Below, piece by piece: positions 33,750 through 42,543 of a DNA stretch of 64,000 nucleotides. The notes below the pieces were generated by a model. It had not been told where the DNA came from. It did not search any database and was given only the letters and a program-made list of their open reading frames with translations. Made by a program: the position numbers and the translations under genes. This stretch comes from Atlantibacter sp032062175 (lineage in GTDB: Bacteria > Pseudomonadota > Gammaproteobacteria > Enterobacterales > Enterobacteriaceae), in the NCBI RefSeq assembly GCF_032062175.1, contig NZ_DAMBQK010000009.1, forward strand, positions 1-64,000. Reading direction: 5' to 3'. How positions within the stretch are numbered: the first letter of the stretch is position 1; each line of letters opens with the position of its first letter.

Positions 33750-34952
33750 ATGCGTCCTTCACGAGGTTTTTTAGTGTGGCTGGCAGGGTTAAGCGTTCTG
33801 GGCTTCCTGGCTACCGATATGTATCTACCGGCGTTTGCCGCCATTCAACAGGATTTGGGCACTGAGGCGTCCGCCGTCAGCGCCAGCCTGAGTTTGTTCC
33901 TGGCCGGGTTTGCCGTTGCGCAACTGGCGTGGGGGCCATTGTCTGACCGCTATGGTCGTAAACCGATTTTACTGGCTGGCCTGAGCATTTTCGCCGTGGG
34001 CTGTCTGGGCATGCTGTGGGTAGACAATGCCGCCATGCTGCTGGCGCTGCGCTTTGTCCAGGCGGTAGGCGTCTGTGCCGCTGCCGTAACCTGGCAGGCG
34101 CTGGTCACCGATTATTATCCGGCGACCCGCACCAACCGCATTTTCGCCACCATTATGCCGCTGGTGGCGCTGTCGCCTGCTCTCGCCCCGCTGTTAGGCA
34201 GCTGGCTGCTGCATCATTTCGACTGGAAAGTGATTTTCCTGGTGCTGTTTGCCGTCACCCTGGTATTGATGATCCCGGCGCTGCGCCTGAAACCGCGCGC
34301 GCCGTCGCACCATGCCGATGCGCCGTCGCTCAGCTTCATGACGTTGCTGCGTTCCAAAACCTACCGTGGCAACGTGCTGATTTACGCGGGCTGCTCCGCC
34401 AGCTTCTTCGCCTGGCTCACCGGCTCGCCGTTTATCCTTAATGACATGGGTTACGGACCGACGGCCATCGGCCTGAGCTATGTGCCGCAAACCATCGCGT
34501 TTCTGATTGGCGGTTACGGCTGTCGCAGCGCGTTGAAAAAATGGCACGGCCCGCAGATGCTGCCGTGGCTGTTGATCCTGTTTGCGCTGAGCGTGGTCGG
34601 CACCTGGGGCGCAGGGCTAATGCCGAATGCCAGCCTGACGCTGGTGCTGATCCCGTTCTGCCTGATGGCGGCGGTGAACGGCGCAATTTATCCCATCGTG
34701 GTGGCATCTGCCCTGCAACCGTTCCCCCAGGCGACCGGCCGTGCCGCCGCGCTGCAAAACACCTTGCAGCTGGGCTTGTGCTTTATTGCCAGCCTGGCAG
34801 TGTCCTGGTTGGTCTCTTCCGCACCATTGCTCTCTACCACCAGCGTGATGCTGTCTACCGTGCTGATTGTCGCTCTGGGCTATCGCATGCAGGCCACTGA
34901 CCGCGCAACCGCGCGGCTGCGTGAGCCTGCAACCTCATCGCAAAGCGTCTGA
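33750..34952 (+). CDS. punC: PunC (YdhC), MFS purine nucleoside transporter
   Basis: 400 residues (403 in E. coli) with 12 predicted helices, of the Bcr/CflA drug-resistance subfamily. Typical motifs are FLATDMYLPAF near the start and LAWGPLSDRYGRKPILL in the loop between helices 2 and 3. In E. coli it transports purine nucleosides such as inosine and adenosine under PunR control. I start it at 33750 behind an AAGAAGAG region; a longer frame from 33693 is not conserved. Confidence 0.93.
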   Translation: MRPSRGFLVWLAGLSVLGFLATDMYLPAFAAIQQDLGTEASAVSASLSLFLAGFAVAQLAWGPLSDRYGRKPILLAGLSIFAVGCLGMLWVDNAAMLLALRFVQAVGVCAAAVTWQALVTDYYPATRTNRIFATIMPLVALSPALAPLLGSWLLHHFDWKVIFLVLFAVTLVLMIPALRLKPRAPSHHADAPSLSFMTLLRSKTYRGNVLIYAGCSASFFAWLTGSPFILNDMGYGPTAIGLSYVPQTIAFLIGGYGCRSALKKWHGPQMLPWLLILFALSVVGTWGAGLMPNASLTLVLIPFCLMAAVNGAIYPIVVASALQPFPQATGRAAALQNTLQLGLCFIASLAVSWLVSSAPLLSTTSVMLSTVLIVALGYRMQATDRATARLREPATSSQSV

Positions 34953-34992
34953 TCCGCCTTGCAAATTTAATTAGACTGCTAATCATTTTTTA

Positions 34993-35021
34993 TTGAACGT
35001 CTGTTGGGTGAGTTCTATACT
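34993..35021 (+). promoter_or_regulatory. Sigma-70-type promoter of cfa
   Basis: TTGAAC (34993-34998), 17 bases, then TATACT (35016-35021). It lies about 180 bases before the cfa start and would produce a long leader, as the distal cfa promoter of E. coli does. That leader is a target of small RNAs in E. coli. Confidence 0.75.
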
Positions 35022-35203
35022 GATTGGCAGTCTTTTAAAAATAAAAGTCTCTACGGATTTTCATTTAGCACCACGGACGGCCTTTAAGGTAAGGGCCTTC
35101 TCCCTTCCTCTGTTCTCGTCGGATTTCAGGCTCGCGGATTATCCCGCGATTTCTCGACGCCCTGCATTCAGGGCGATGTTCACCGCACAGTGATGGAGAA
35201 GCT

Positions 35204-36352
35204 ATGAGTTCATCGTGTATAGAAGAAGTCGAGCTACGGGACAATCAGTGGTTCCGTATTGTTAATGACCTGCTGAGCAAAGCGGGTGTCGCCATTAATG
35301 GCCCTTCTCCCACCGATCTCCAGGTCAAAAATCCCGATTTTTATAAACGCGTATTGCAACAGGGATCGCTCGGTCTCGGCGAAAGCTATATGGACGGCTG
35401 GTGGGAGTGCGAACGGCTGGACCAGTTTTTTACCAACGTGATTAAAGCGGGCCTGGAAAACCAACTGCCGACCCATTTTAAAGATACCTTGCGGGTGTTG
35501 AGCGCGCGGATCTTCAATCTTCAGACGCAAAAACGCGCCTGGAGGGTGGGTAAAGAGCACTACGATTTAGGCAACGATCTGTTCAGCCTGATGCTGGACG
35601 GGCAGATGCAATACTCCTGCGGCTACTGGAAAACGGCTGACAATCTCGCCGACGCCCAGCGCGATAAACTGCGGCTGGTGTGTGAAAAACTCCAGTTAGA
35701 ACCGGGGATGCGTTTACTGGATATCGGTTGCGGCTGGGGCGGCATGGCGGAGTTCGCCGCGCGGGAATATGGCGTCTCGGTGACCGGTGTGACCATCTCC
35801 GCCGAGCAGCAGAAAATGGCGCGGGACCGCTGCCAGGGGCTGGACGTCACTATCCTGTTGCAGGATTATCGCGAACTGGACGATCGCTTTGACCGTATCG
35901 TTTCGGTAGGCATGTTTGAACACGTCGGCCCGAAAAACTATGCCACCTATTTCGAGGTGGTGAACCGTAATCTTAAACCCGACGGGATTTTCTTATTACA
36001 TACCATCGGCTCGCGCAAAACGGATAACAACGTCGACCCGTGGATCGATAAGTATATTTTCCCCAACGGCTGCCTGCCTTCTGTGCGCCATATCGCCGAC
36101 GCCAGCGCCCGCCATTTTGTGATGGAGGACTGGCACAATTTCGGTGCAGATTACGATAAAACCCTGATGGCCTGGCATGCGCGGTTTATGGAAGCGTGGC
36201 CATCGCTTGCGGACAATTATTCAGAACGTTTTAAACGCATGTTCAGCTATTACCTGAACGCCTGCGCCGGGGCGTTTCGCGCCCGGGATCTGCAACTCTG
36301 GCAGGTGGTATTTAGCCGTGGGATCGAAAACGGTTTACGCGTGGCGCGCTAA
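35204..36352 (+). CDS. cfa: Cyclopropane fatty acid synthase
   Basis: 382 residues, the E. coli length. An N-terminal lipid-binding domain (about 1-120) precedes an S-adenosylmethionine methyltransferase domain with LLDIGCGWGGMAEFAA (motif I, about 172-187). The conserved active-site region around FEHVGPKNYATYF is intact. It converts cis double bonds in membrane phospholipids to cyclopropane rings, mainly in stationary phase and acid stress. A GGAGAAGCT ribosome binding site and a long leader precede it. Confidence 0.98.
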   Translation: MSSSCIEEVELRDNQWFRIVNDLLSKAGVAINGPSPTDLQVKNPDFYKRVLQQGSLGLGESYMDGWWECERLDQFFTNVIKAGLENQLPTHFKDTLRVLSARIFNLQTQKRAWRVGKEHYDLGNDLFSLMLDGQMQYSCGYWKTADNLADAQRDKLRLVCEKLQLEPGMRLLDIGCGWGGMAEFAAREYGVSVTGVTISAEQQKMARDRCQGLDVTILLQDYRELDDRFDRIVSVGMFEHVGPKNYATYFEVVNRNLKPDGIFLLHTIGSRKTDNNVDPWIDKYIFPNGCLPSVRHIADASARHFVMEDWHNFGADYDKTLMAWHARFMEAWPSLADNYSERFKRMFSYYLNACAGAFRARDLQLWQVVFSRGIENGLRVAR

Positions 36353-36354
36353 AC

Positions 36355-36380
36355 AAAACCCCGGTTTCCCGGGGTTTTTT
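36355..36380. terminator. Bidirectional terminator between cfa and ribC
   Basis: A ten-base-pair stem AAAACCCCGG/CCGGGGTTTT with a four-base loop and T run, two bases after the cfa stop. It precedes the convergent ribC stop, so it can serve both. Confidence 0.9.
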
Positions 36381-36385
36381 GTGGC

Positions 36386-37021
36386 TTATGCGTCAGGGAT
36401 TATCGCGGCCGCGTCACGCGCCGCCAGTACGCGTTCTACCGTATCCACCACCGCCTGGGTTTGCGGATCGATTTCAATATTAACCCGCTGGCCGAGCTTT
36501 TTATTTCCTAGCGTGGTGCGCTGAAGCGTCTCGGGAATTAAATAGACGCAGAAGCGGGTGGCGGTCACCTCGCCTACCGTCAGGCTAATACCATCGATGC
36601 CAATAAATCCTTTATGCAGGATATACTTCATCAGGGTGGCGTCCTGCGGCTTAAACCAGATTTGGCGGTTATTTTCCGAGGTTAATATTTTGGATACTTC
36701 CGCCGTGGTCATAATATGGCCAGACATCAAATGTCCGCCAATTTCATCACTGAATTTCGCGGCGCGTTCGATATTCACCTTATCGCCGACGGCCAGCTCG
36801 CCCAAATTAGTGATTCGCAGGGTTTCTTTCATTAAATCAAAGCTTACCTGGTTGCCATCAATCTGCGTGACAGTCAGGCAACAGCCGTTGTGCGCGACCG
36901 ATGCGCCGGTTTCAAGGCCCGGCAGCAGCGACGGCGGTAATTCCACCACATGGGTGCGGAAATTCGGTTTTTCATCAATGGCGATAATTTTCGCCACGCC
37001 CTGGACAATACCGGTAAACAT
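36386..37021 (-). CDS. ribC: Riboflavin synthase, alpha chain
   Basis: 211 residues (213 in E. coli). Two homologous lumazine-binding beta-barrels are visible, beginning MFTGIVQGVAKI and GGHLMSGHI respectively. It dismutates two 6,7-dimethyl-8-ribityllumazine molecules to riboflavin, the last step of riboflavin synthesis. The gene is called ribC in E. coli K-12 and ribE in many other annotations. The start at 37021 follows AGGAGTT on the minus strand; 32 upstream in-frame codons are not conserved. It diverges from mdtK. Confidence 0.96.
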   Translation of the reverse strand: MFTGIVQGVAKIIAIDEKPNFRTHVVELPPSLLPGLETGASVAHNGCCLTVTQIDGNQVSFDLMKETLRITNLGELAVGDKVNIERAAKFSDEIGGHLMSGHIMTTAEVSKILTSENNRQIWFKPQDATLMKYILHKGFIGIDGISLTVGEVTATRFCVYLIPETLQRTTLGNKKLGQRVNIEIDPQTQAVVDTVERVLAARDAAAIIPDA

Positions 37022-37241
37022 AAGGCTAACTCCTGAATAACAGTAAACTGGCGAGGTGCCATTCACATAATGCATGCACAATAACAGGTGAAAATTGCGC
37101 ATGCCAGTAGGTTGCACAATTCACTGGCTTAATAATGAACTCCCGCTACAATAGTCTGACTATTCCCCTGCAACCTCTTCTTGCTGCCACGTTTGGCGGC
37201 TTTCTGTTTTGTCAAATAACAACAATATAAAAGGTGTTCTC

Positions 37242-38615
37242 GTGCAGAAGTATTTTGTCGAAGCGCGTCAGTTATTAGCCCTGGCGATCCCGGTGATCCT
37301 CGCGCAAATCGCCCAAACCTCCATGGGGTTCGTCGATACGGTCATGGCCGGTGGTTACAGCGCCACCGATATGGCCGCCGTCGCCATTGGTACGTCTGTG
37401 TGGCTGCCCGCCATTCTGTTTGGTCACGGACTGCTGTTGGCGCTCACGCCGGTTATCGCCCAGCTTAACGGTTCAGGGCGGCGCGACCGGGTGGCGCATC
37501 AAATTCAGCAGGGTTTTTGGCTGGCAGGAATGGTGTCACTGTTGGTGATGTTCGTATTGTGGAATGCCGGTTACATCATTCATGCCATGCACGATATCGA
37601 TCCGCTGATGGCGGATAAAGCCGTTGGCTACCTGCGGGCGCTGCTGTGGGGCGCGCCGGGCTACCTGTTCTTTCAGGTGATGCGTAACCAGTGCGAAGGG
37701 CTGGCAAAAACCAAACCCGGTATGGTGATGGGCTTTATCGGCCTGCTGGTTAATATCCCGGTGAACTACATCTTTATTTACGGTCATTTCGGCATGCCGG
37801 AACTGGGCGGCGTCGGCTGCGGCGTAGCGACGGCGTCGGTGTACTGGGTGATGTTTATCGCCATGCGTTCTTACGTCACCCGCGCCCGTTCAATGCGCGA
37901 TATCCACAGTACGTCAGGCTTCCAGAAACCGGACTGGGCGGTGCTTAAGCGCCTGACCCAACTGGGCCTGCCCATCGCGCTGGCGCTGTTTTTCGAAGTG
38001 ACGCTGTTTGCCGTGGTAGCGCTGCTGGTATCGCCACTGGGGATTGTTAACGTGGCCGGGCACCAGATCGCGCTTAACTTCAGCTCGCTGATGTTCGTTT
38101 TACCGCTGTCACTCGGCGCGGCGGTGACAATCCGCGTGGGTTACCGTCTGGGTCAGGGGTCGACGCTGGAGGCGCAAACCGCAGCCAGGACCGGGCTGGG
38201 TGTGGGCGTCTGCATGGCGGTGTTCACCGCCCTGTTTACCGTGATTTTCCGCGAGCCTATCGCCCTGCTGTATAACGATAATCCAGCGGTTATCACGCTC
38301 GCCACCCAGTTGATGCTGCTGGCGGCGATTTATCAGATTTCCGACTCAATCCAGGTGATCGGCAGCGGCATTCTGCGTGGCTATAAAGATACCCGCTCGA
38401 TTTTCTTTATTACGTTCACCGCCTATTGGGTGCTGGGGCTGCCGAGCGGCTACATTCTGGCTCTGACCGACTGGGTAGTCGAGCCGATGGGTCCGGCGGG
38501 TTTCTGGATGGGCTTTATTATCGGCCTGACCTCGGCGGCGATCCTGATGATGCTGCGGATGCGCTTCCTGCAACGCCAGCCGTCGTCGGTGATATTGCAC
38601 CGCGCAGCGCGCTAA
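37242..38615 (+). CDS. mdtK: MdtK (NorE/YdhE), MATE-family multidrug efflux pump
   Basis: 457 residues, exactly the E. coli length, with 12 predicted helices of the NorM branch of the MATE family. The signature AIPVILAQIAQTSMGFVDTVMAGGYS is near residues 16-41. It exports norfloxacin, dyes and other cations in exchange for sodium or protons. The start is a GTG at 37242 (VQKYFVEAR) behind AAGGTG. It is followed by a terminator and tRNA-Val. Confidence 0.96.
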   Translation: MQKYFVEARQLLALAIPVILAQIAQTSMGFVDTVMAGGYSATDMAAVAIGTSVWLPAILFGHGLLLALTPVIAQLNGSGRRDRVAHQIQQGFWLAGMVSLLVMFVLWNAGYIIHAMHDIDPLMADKAVGYLRALLWGAPGYLFFQVMRNQCEGLAKTKPGMVMGFIGLLVNIPVNYIFIYGHFGMPELGGVGCGVATASVYWVMFIAMRSYVTRARSMRDIHSTSGFQKPDWAVLKRLTQLGLPIALALFFEVTLFAVVALLVSPLGIVNVAGHQIALNFSSLMFVLPLSLGAAVTIRVGYRLGQGSTLEAQTAARTGLGVGVCMAVFTALFTVIFREPIALLYNDNPAVITLATQLMLLAAIYQISDSIQVIGSGILRGYKDTRSIFFITFTAYWVLGLPSGYILALTDWVVEPMGPAGFWMGFIIGLTSAAILMMLRMRFLQRQPSSVILHRAAR

Positions 38616-38620
38616 CCGTT

Positions 38621-38645
38621 AAGGGCGTCTTCGGATGCCCTTTTT
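38621..38645 (+). terminator. Rho-independent terminator of mdtK
   Basis: Stem AGGGCGTC/GATGCCCT with a TTCG loop and a T5 tail, six bases after the mdtK stop. Confidence 0.88.
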
Positions 38646-38737
38646 CATTTCACGCTAAGGCGCTGATTACTTTCTCCCCGTTTTGCGCAGTTGCTCAGCA
38701 ATCGCGTGAAATGTGGAAGAAAATTGCCATTTTCCCC

Positions 38738-38766
38738 TTGCAAGCCTCCAGGGGTGCCGCTAATAT
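38738..38766 (+). promoter_or_regulatory. Promoter of tRNA-Val
   Basis: TTGCAA (38738-38743), exactly 17 bases, TAATAT (38761-38766), about 24 bases before the mature tRNA 5' end. It has a GC-containing discriminator, as stable RNA promoters have. Confidence 0.75.
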
Positions 38767-38790
38767 TCGTCTCCGCTGTCACACAGTAAT

Positions 38791-38867
38791 GCGTTCATAG
38801 CTCAGTTGGTTAGAGCACCACCTTGACATGGTGGGGGTCGTTGGTTCGAGTCCAATCGAACGCACCA
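38791..38867 (+). tRNA. tRNA-Val, anticodon GAC
   Basis: 77 bases with a complete cloverleaf. The acceptor stem is GCGTTCA/TGAACGC-like with encoded CCA, the anticodon stem CCACC/GGTGG holds the loop TTGACAT, and the T arm contains GGTTCGAGTCC. The anticodon GAC is at 38825-38827. It matches E. coli valV/valW, which are a tandem pair after mdtK; only one copy is present here. It marks the left edge of the accessory secretion-chitinase block. Confidence 0.98.
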
Positions 38868-38902
38868 TTTCGTTCAGTTCCGTTTCACCGGTTTATTCGC
38901 TT

Positions 38903-39421
38903 TCAAACCACTCCACATTCCCTGGCAAGACTGATATCGCCCGTTACGCTTCCCTGCACGCGAAAATGACGCCAGAACCAAAGTCGCTTCCACGGCGTTA
39001 AAGATTCGTCAGTCCGGGCGTACCGCTTGCGCGGCATAGTGCCTATCAGGACCACATCGTCCTGCGCATGGCTCAATAGTTTTCGTAGCGATCCCTGGCG
39101 GAGCAGATCCCGGCCCTGGCATACCCAGTACGTCGCTATGCCCTGACGGCTGACGTTCTCAATTAACGCCAGTGTGCCGTCCTCAAGCATGAGGATAACC
39201 GGCAGCATCTCATTGCCCCAACTCAGGCCATGACGTTTTACGCAGTTCAGCTCCAGCCCCATTAACACAGCCAGTCGCTCAAGCAATTTGTCGCGCTGGG
39301 TCATGTTTTCCATGCACAACTGCTGCCGGATGGTGGCGATATTTAAGGTCAGACCAAACGTTGACGCACTTCGCGCCAACAATCTTAGCCAGGACTCGGC
39401 TTCATTGACGGATATTGTCAT
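38903..39421 (-). CDS. Orphan domain resembling the N-terminal C39-like region of a type I secretion ABC transporter
   Basis: About 172 residues. I do not recognise it as a known gsp gene. The pattern runs from a helical start (WLRLLARSASTFGL) through LPVILMLEDGTLALIENVS to a terminal PWKRLWFWRHFR. It resembles the N-terminal C39-peptidase-like domain of LapB/HlyB-type exporters up to the point where the membrane domain begins, but no catalytic cysteine-histidine pattern is obvious. The protein then stops, with no transmembrane or ATPase domain, 36 bases before the tRNA. It is the third gene of a gspA-gspB-orf run, 46 bases after gspB, with an AAGGA ribosome binding site (ATG 39421; ATG 39424 is the alternative). 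It could be a truncated remnant or a small gsp accessory protein. Confidence 0.55.
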   Translation of the reverse strand: MTISVNEAESWLRLLARSASTFGLTLNIATIRQQLCMENMTQRDKLLERLAVLMGLELNCVKRHGLSWGNEMLPVILMLEDGTLALIENVSRQGIATYWVCQGRDLLRQGSLRKLLSHAQDDVVLIGTMPRKRYARTDESLTPWKRLWFWRHFRVQGSVTGDISLARECGVV

Positions 39422-39470
39422 CATTTATCCTTGTGGATATGCGTATTCAACCGGTCAAGGACGGCAACCG

Positions 39471-40256
39471 CTAGGGTTTCCAGTCCTTAAGCGAAGGTAA
39501 CGAGTAGGGTTTCCCGTCGATTTTTACAATCAGTTGATCGGTGGTGATTTTGCTGATCACCACATTCTTCGCCAGGCTATCGCCCTCCTGGTAAAGATGG
39601 TTGTTGAGTTTGACGCGGCTTTTACTGCCGTCTGATGAGTACATATGTGACTGATATTTTAGATACGGCAGACGTTGGCGCATGACATCCGGCGGATCGT
39701 CAGTACGCTGTTCGCTGCCATTCTCGGCATCGCGCGTGGCGGCCGGGACAGCTTCATCCATGACACCCTGCGGCACCGCAGAGTTATATTCGCGGCTCTG
39801 TTCGCGTAGTGCCATCGCCAGTTTTTCTCTCAGTTTTGCCGAAATTTCATCTGAACTGCCGTCCGGCGGTGACATCAACGCGCTTTCCTGGAACGTGGGG
39901 GCGTCATTTTCAGGCGGTGTATTAAGCGGCTTCAGCAACGGGGAAGCGGCGAACAGCGCGTTTTTGAGATCGCTGACATCACCCTGGGTCACCGGCAGCG
40001 CTTTGGTGGTATAGACATAATGCACATCGGAGACCTGAGTTTCCGGCTGCGCCGCGTGGATAACCGGCGGCGGTGGCGGGTTGCGCAGATCCCAGTAAAG
40101 ATGCAAATAACTGCCGCCCACCGCGGCGGCAATCCCGCCAATGCCGAATGCCAGCAGCAACAGGCTATAGCTTTTCCAGGCCCGTGGGCCACTGGCCAGA
40201 CGAACCCCACGGTTAGTTTGCAGACTTTCATACGCCGCAGTGCGGATATTGGACAT
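39471..40256 (-). CDS. gspB: GspB, type II secretion accessory protein
   Basis: 261 residues. A cytoplasmic start and one membrane helix (about 27-52) are followed by a proline run and a long low-complexity periplasmic linker. The C-terminal T2SS GspB domain (about 200-261) has the family pattern YQSHMYSSDGSKSRVKLNNHLYQEGDSL...LPSLKDW. GspB/ExeB/OutB works with GspA and the secretin, and the OutB periplasmic domain is reported to be HR-like, as in GspC. It is much longer than the 139-residue E. coli GspB because of the linker. Translation follows gspA by ten bases. Confidence 0.88.
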   Translation of the reverse strand: MSNIRTAAYESLQTNRGVRLASGPRAWKSYSLLLLAFGIGGIAAAVGGSYLHLYWDLRNPPPPPVIHAAQPETQVSDVHYVYTTKALPVTQGDVSDLKNALFAASPLLKPLNTPPENDAPTFQESALMSPPDGSSDEISAKLREKLAMALREQSREYNSAVPQGVMDEAVPAATRDAENGSEQRTDDPPDVMRQRLPYLKYQSHMYSSDGSKSRVKLNNHLYQEGDSLAKNVVISKITTDQLIVKIDGKPYSLPSLKDWKP

Positions 40257-40266
40257 GTTCAGCCCC

Positions 40267-41850
40267 CTATTGTTTGACGGCTACCGCTGCCAGCTCGGTT
40301 GCAGTGTCCTGTGGTTTAGTTTCCTGGGTCTGGACTTTTTGCAATTGCAGGGTATGGCCGGAGGCGTCTTTATCACGGATAAGCCCAGGCGATTCGCCGG
40401 AGGCGATAAGCAGCTTCATCAGCGTGCTCTCACCGATTTGTCCGTCAACTTTTATCCCCTTTTTGCGCTGGAATTCTTTGATGTTGTCTACCAGCGCGGC
40501 AGACCATCCGGGCGCGCTATTTTTAGGTTTCATCAACGCCCGGCTGAGCATTTTATTGAGCCAGGCAATTTCACTGGCGTCGCTTTTCGCATCCACTTTG
40601 CTATTGCCTTGCGGGGTCAGGCGATACAGTAAGACGTAATTCCCGGTAGCGGCGCGTTTGAACCAGTCGCGCGAGACTTGCCAGGTTTTGTTGCCCATCA
40701 GTAAATCCATATCTGCCGGTCCGCTGCGTACCACGCTGGCATATCCCACCTGTTCACCCACGCGCAGCTCCGCAAGCCAGGGATACCCGTTTTTCTCAAG
40801 AGCGGACACCGGGCTCTCTCCGCGCTTGCACTGCAACTTCGCCCGCCCGGCCTCTTCGCAAAACGCCTCTTCGAGCGGAACGTCATATCCCCATACCCGG
40901 AAGAGCTGGCGCATCGCTGCGACGGGTTGATCTAACGCGTCCTCAATTTTATCGAGGGGTTTGGCCGTAGGCTCGGGCGGCTGTTGCGCCCAACTTGCAG
41001 GGAGTGGCAATAAGGGCGACGTGTGCGGCAATACATGCCAGCCCGCCGCGATAAAAGCGCCCAACCACAGCACGCTGGCGGCCATGCCGAGCGCGTAGTG
41101 GCGTTTTTCAAGGGTGAGTTCTTTTAGCGCACCCCTCAAGTGGCGCGGTTTGATACAGGTACTGCGTTCAGCAAAAGCGGCCAGCAAGGTAAAATCAGCC
41201 ACTTTGCTAATCAGAGAAAGCTTGCCATGACACCGTGAGTAGATTTTGCGAATTTGCCAGTCAGAAAACAGCAACGCTTCCCGACCATTCCATTGATGCT
41301 GATAAGCGAACCAACGGCGGACCTCATGATAATGAGGCGCCCGGACCGTTATAGAGGTATTGACTTCCGCCAACATGCCTGGCGTTGTTTTTAGTGTTTC
41401 CGCGAGCGATTTACTGCCTGCCAACAATATGACAATGTCAGCGCCCTGATTACGCGCTTTATCAAGGTGCTTACGTAAAATACGTTTATGTACGAGCGTA
41501 AAATTATCGACAATATGTAATATCAGTAAATAACGGCTGTCCCACATGCTATTTTTATCTGTGAAACCGATACAGTCTGCAATTTTTTTGTCGAAATCTT
41601 TCGCCGAAAGGTTATGGGTTAATTCCACCAGGCAGCCTGGCAATTCACTGTGCAGGCGTAACCGCGCTATTAGCGCCGAGATAATCGCTTCATCGTCGCC
41701 ATACAGCCCGATGCTGTCTGATTCGTTGCAGGCATGCGCCAGCATAAGCTCAACGCCCGCAAAGTAATTTATATAACTGCGCTGCTTCGCCTCCTGAAAC
41801 AGGAGTTCTTTGAAGGGTGCCTCGGCGAAACCGAAATGTGTGAGATACAT
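40267..41850 (-). CDS. gspA: GspA/ExeA-like type II secretion protein with degenerate ATPase motifs
   Basis: 527 residues from the ATG at 41850 (MYLTHFGFAEAPF, as in ExeA; an ATG six codons upstream also exists). The layout is an AAA-like domain (about 1-245), a membrane helix (about 253-272), a C39-like periplasmic region (about 312-420) and a C-terminal peptidoglycan-binding domain (about 450-490). The position of Walker A reads GLYGDDEAI (48-56) in place of GxxGxGK(T/S). The Walker B position reads YLLILHIVDN (107-116) in place of hhhhDE, so ATP hydrolysis is unlikely. GspA/GspB pairs bind peptidoglycan and help place the secretin ring. It is divergent from gspD. Confidence 0.85.
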   Translation of the reverse strand: MYLTHFGFAEAPFKELLFQEAKQRSYINYFAGVELMLAHACNESDSIGLYGDDEAIISALIARLRLHSELPGCLVELTHNLSAKDFDKKIADCIGFTDKNSMWDSRYLLILHIVDNFTLVHKRILRKHLDKARNQGADIVILLAGSKSLAETLKTTPGMLAEVNTSITVRAPHYHEVRRWFAYQHQWNGREALLFSDWQIRKIYSRCHGKLSLISKVADFTLLAAFAERSTCIKPRHLRGALKELTLEKRHYALGMAASVLWLGAFIAAGWHVLPHTSPLLPLPASWAQQPPEPTAKPLDKIEDALDQPVAAMRQLFRVWGYDVPLEEAFCEEAGRAKLQCKRGESPVSALEKNGYPWLAELRVGEQVGYASVVRSGPADMDLLMGNKTWQVSRDWFKRAATGNYVLLYRLTPQGNSKVDAKSDASEIAWLNKMLSRALMKPKNSAPGWSAALVDNIKEFQRKKGIKVDGQIGESTLMKLLIASGESPGLIRDKDASGHTLQLQKVQTQETKPQDTATELAAVAVKQ

Positions 41851-42543
41851 ATTTCTTTTACTCCACATTTATCATTTGGAATGAAACAAATATGAATTCC
41901 ATTTCGAAAACCGCGCTGAAACATCCATTGAATAGGCTTTCTGCACCCGCCTTTCTTTTATTAATGAAAGTAGTGCGGAATTTTTTCGATCGTTTTTAAA
42001 CGACACTTACAGCTATAGGTTGAATGCCCGGCAATGTCAAGAAATGTCACTTTATTTAAAATCCGTTTAAAATCACACATGTATATAAATAGCTACTTTC
42101 TTTCTTGTTTGATTTAATGGCGCAAAATGCATAAGTCGAAATAACAAAAAAGCTGTCTCCCCTCAGATAACAAACGGTTTTTCCCTGATGTATAAGCCTG
42201 CGTTACGCAGTCGGCGGACATTTTTTTCATTATCAAATAAAATTTTTAATCATTCAGGCGAAGCAGCCTGTTTTACATTCGCTTAGCGTCGATTAATTTA
42301 GCTACCCATTTCATCGGTAACGCTAAAACAAAAAATAAATTAGCACGCGAATTAAAATAAAATGACGGGTACTTTTATCTAAAAAAATAACCTTGCTTTT
42401 ACCTGTGAATAACCAAAAATATTATATTTAATAAATCAGCGAGATAAGATCCAAAGTTAATATTTGCGAAAATTTATTTCTAGACATTCCAAAACTCTTG
42501 AACTAAAAAATCTTTACATTCCCCTGACACAGCGCCGCCCAAT
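41851..42543. other. AT-rich divergent regulatory region between gspA and gspD
   Basis: 693 bases, markedly richer in A and T than the flanking genes, with many A and T tracts. I find no convincing gene on either strand. It must carry the divergent promoters of gspAB and gspD-O. The composition is what H-NS and Hha/Cnu bind, and the E. coli gsp operons are silenced by H-NS, so similar silencing is likely here. No good ribosome binding site precedes the gspD ATG. Confidence 0.65.
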
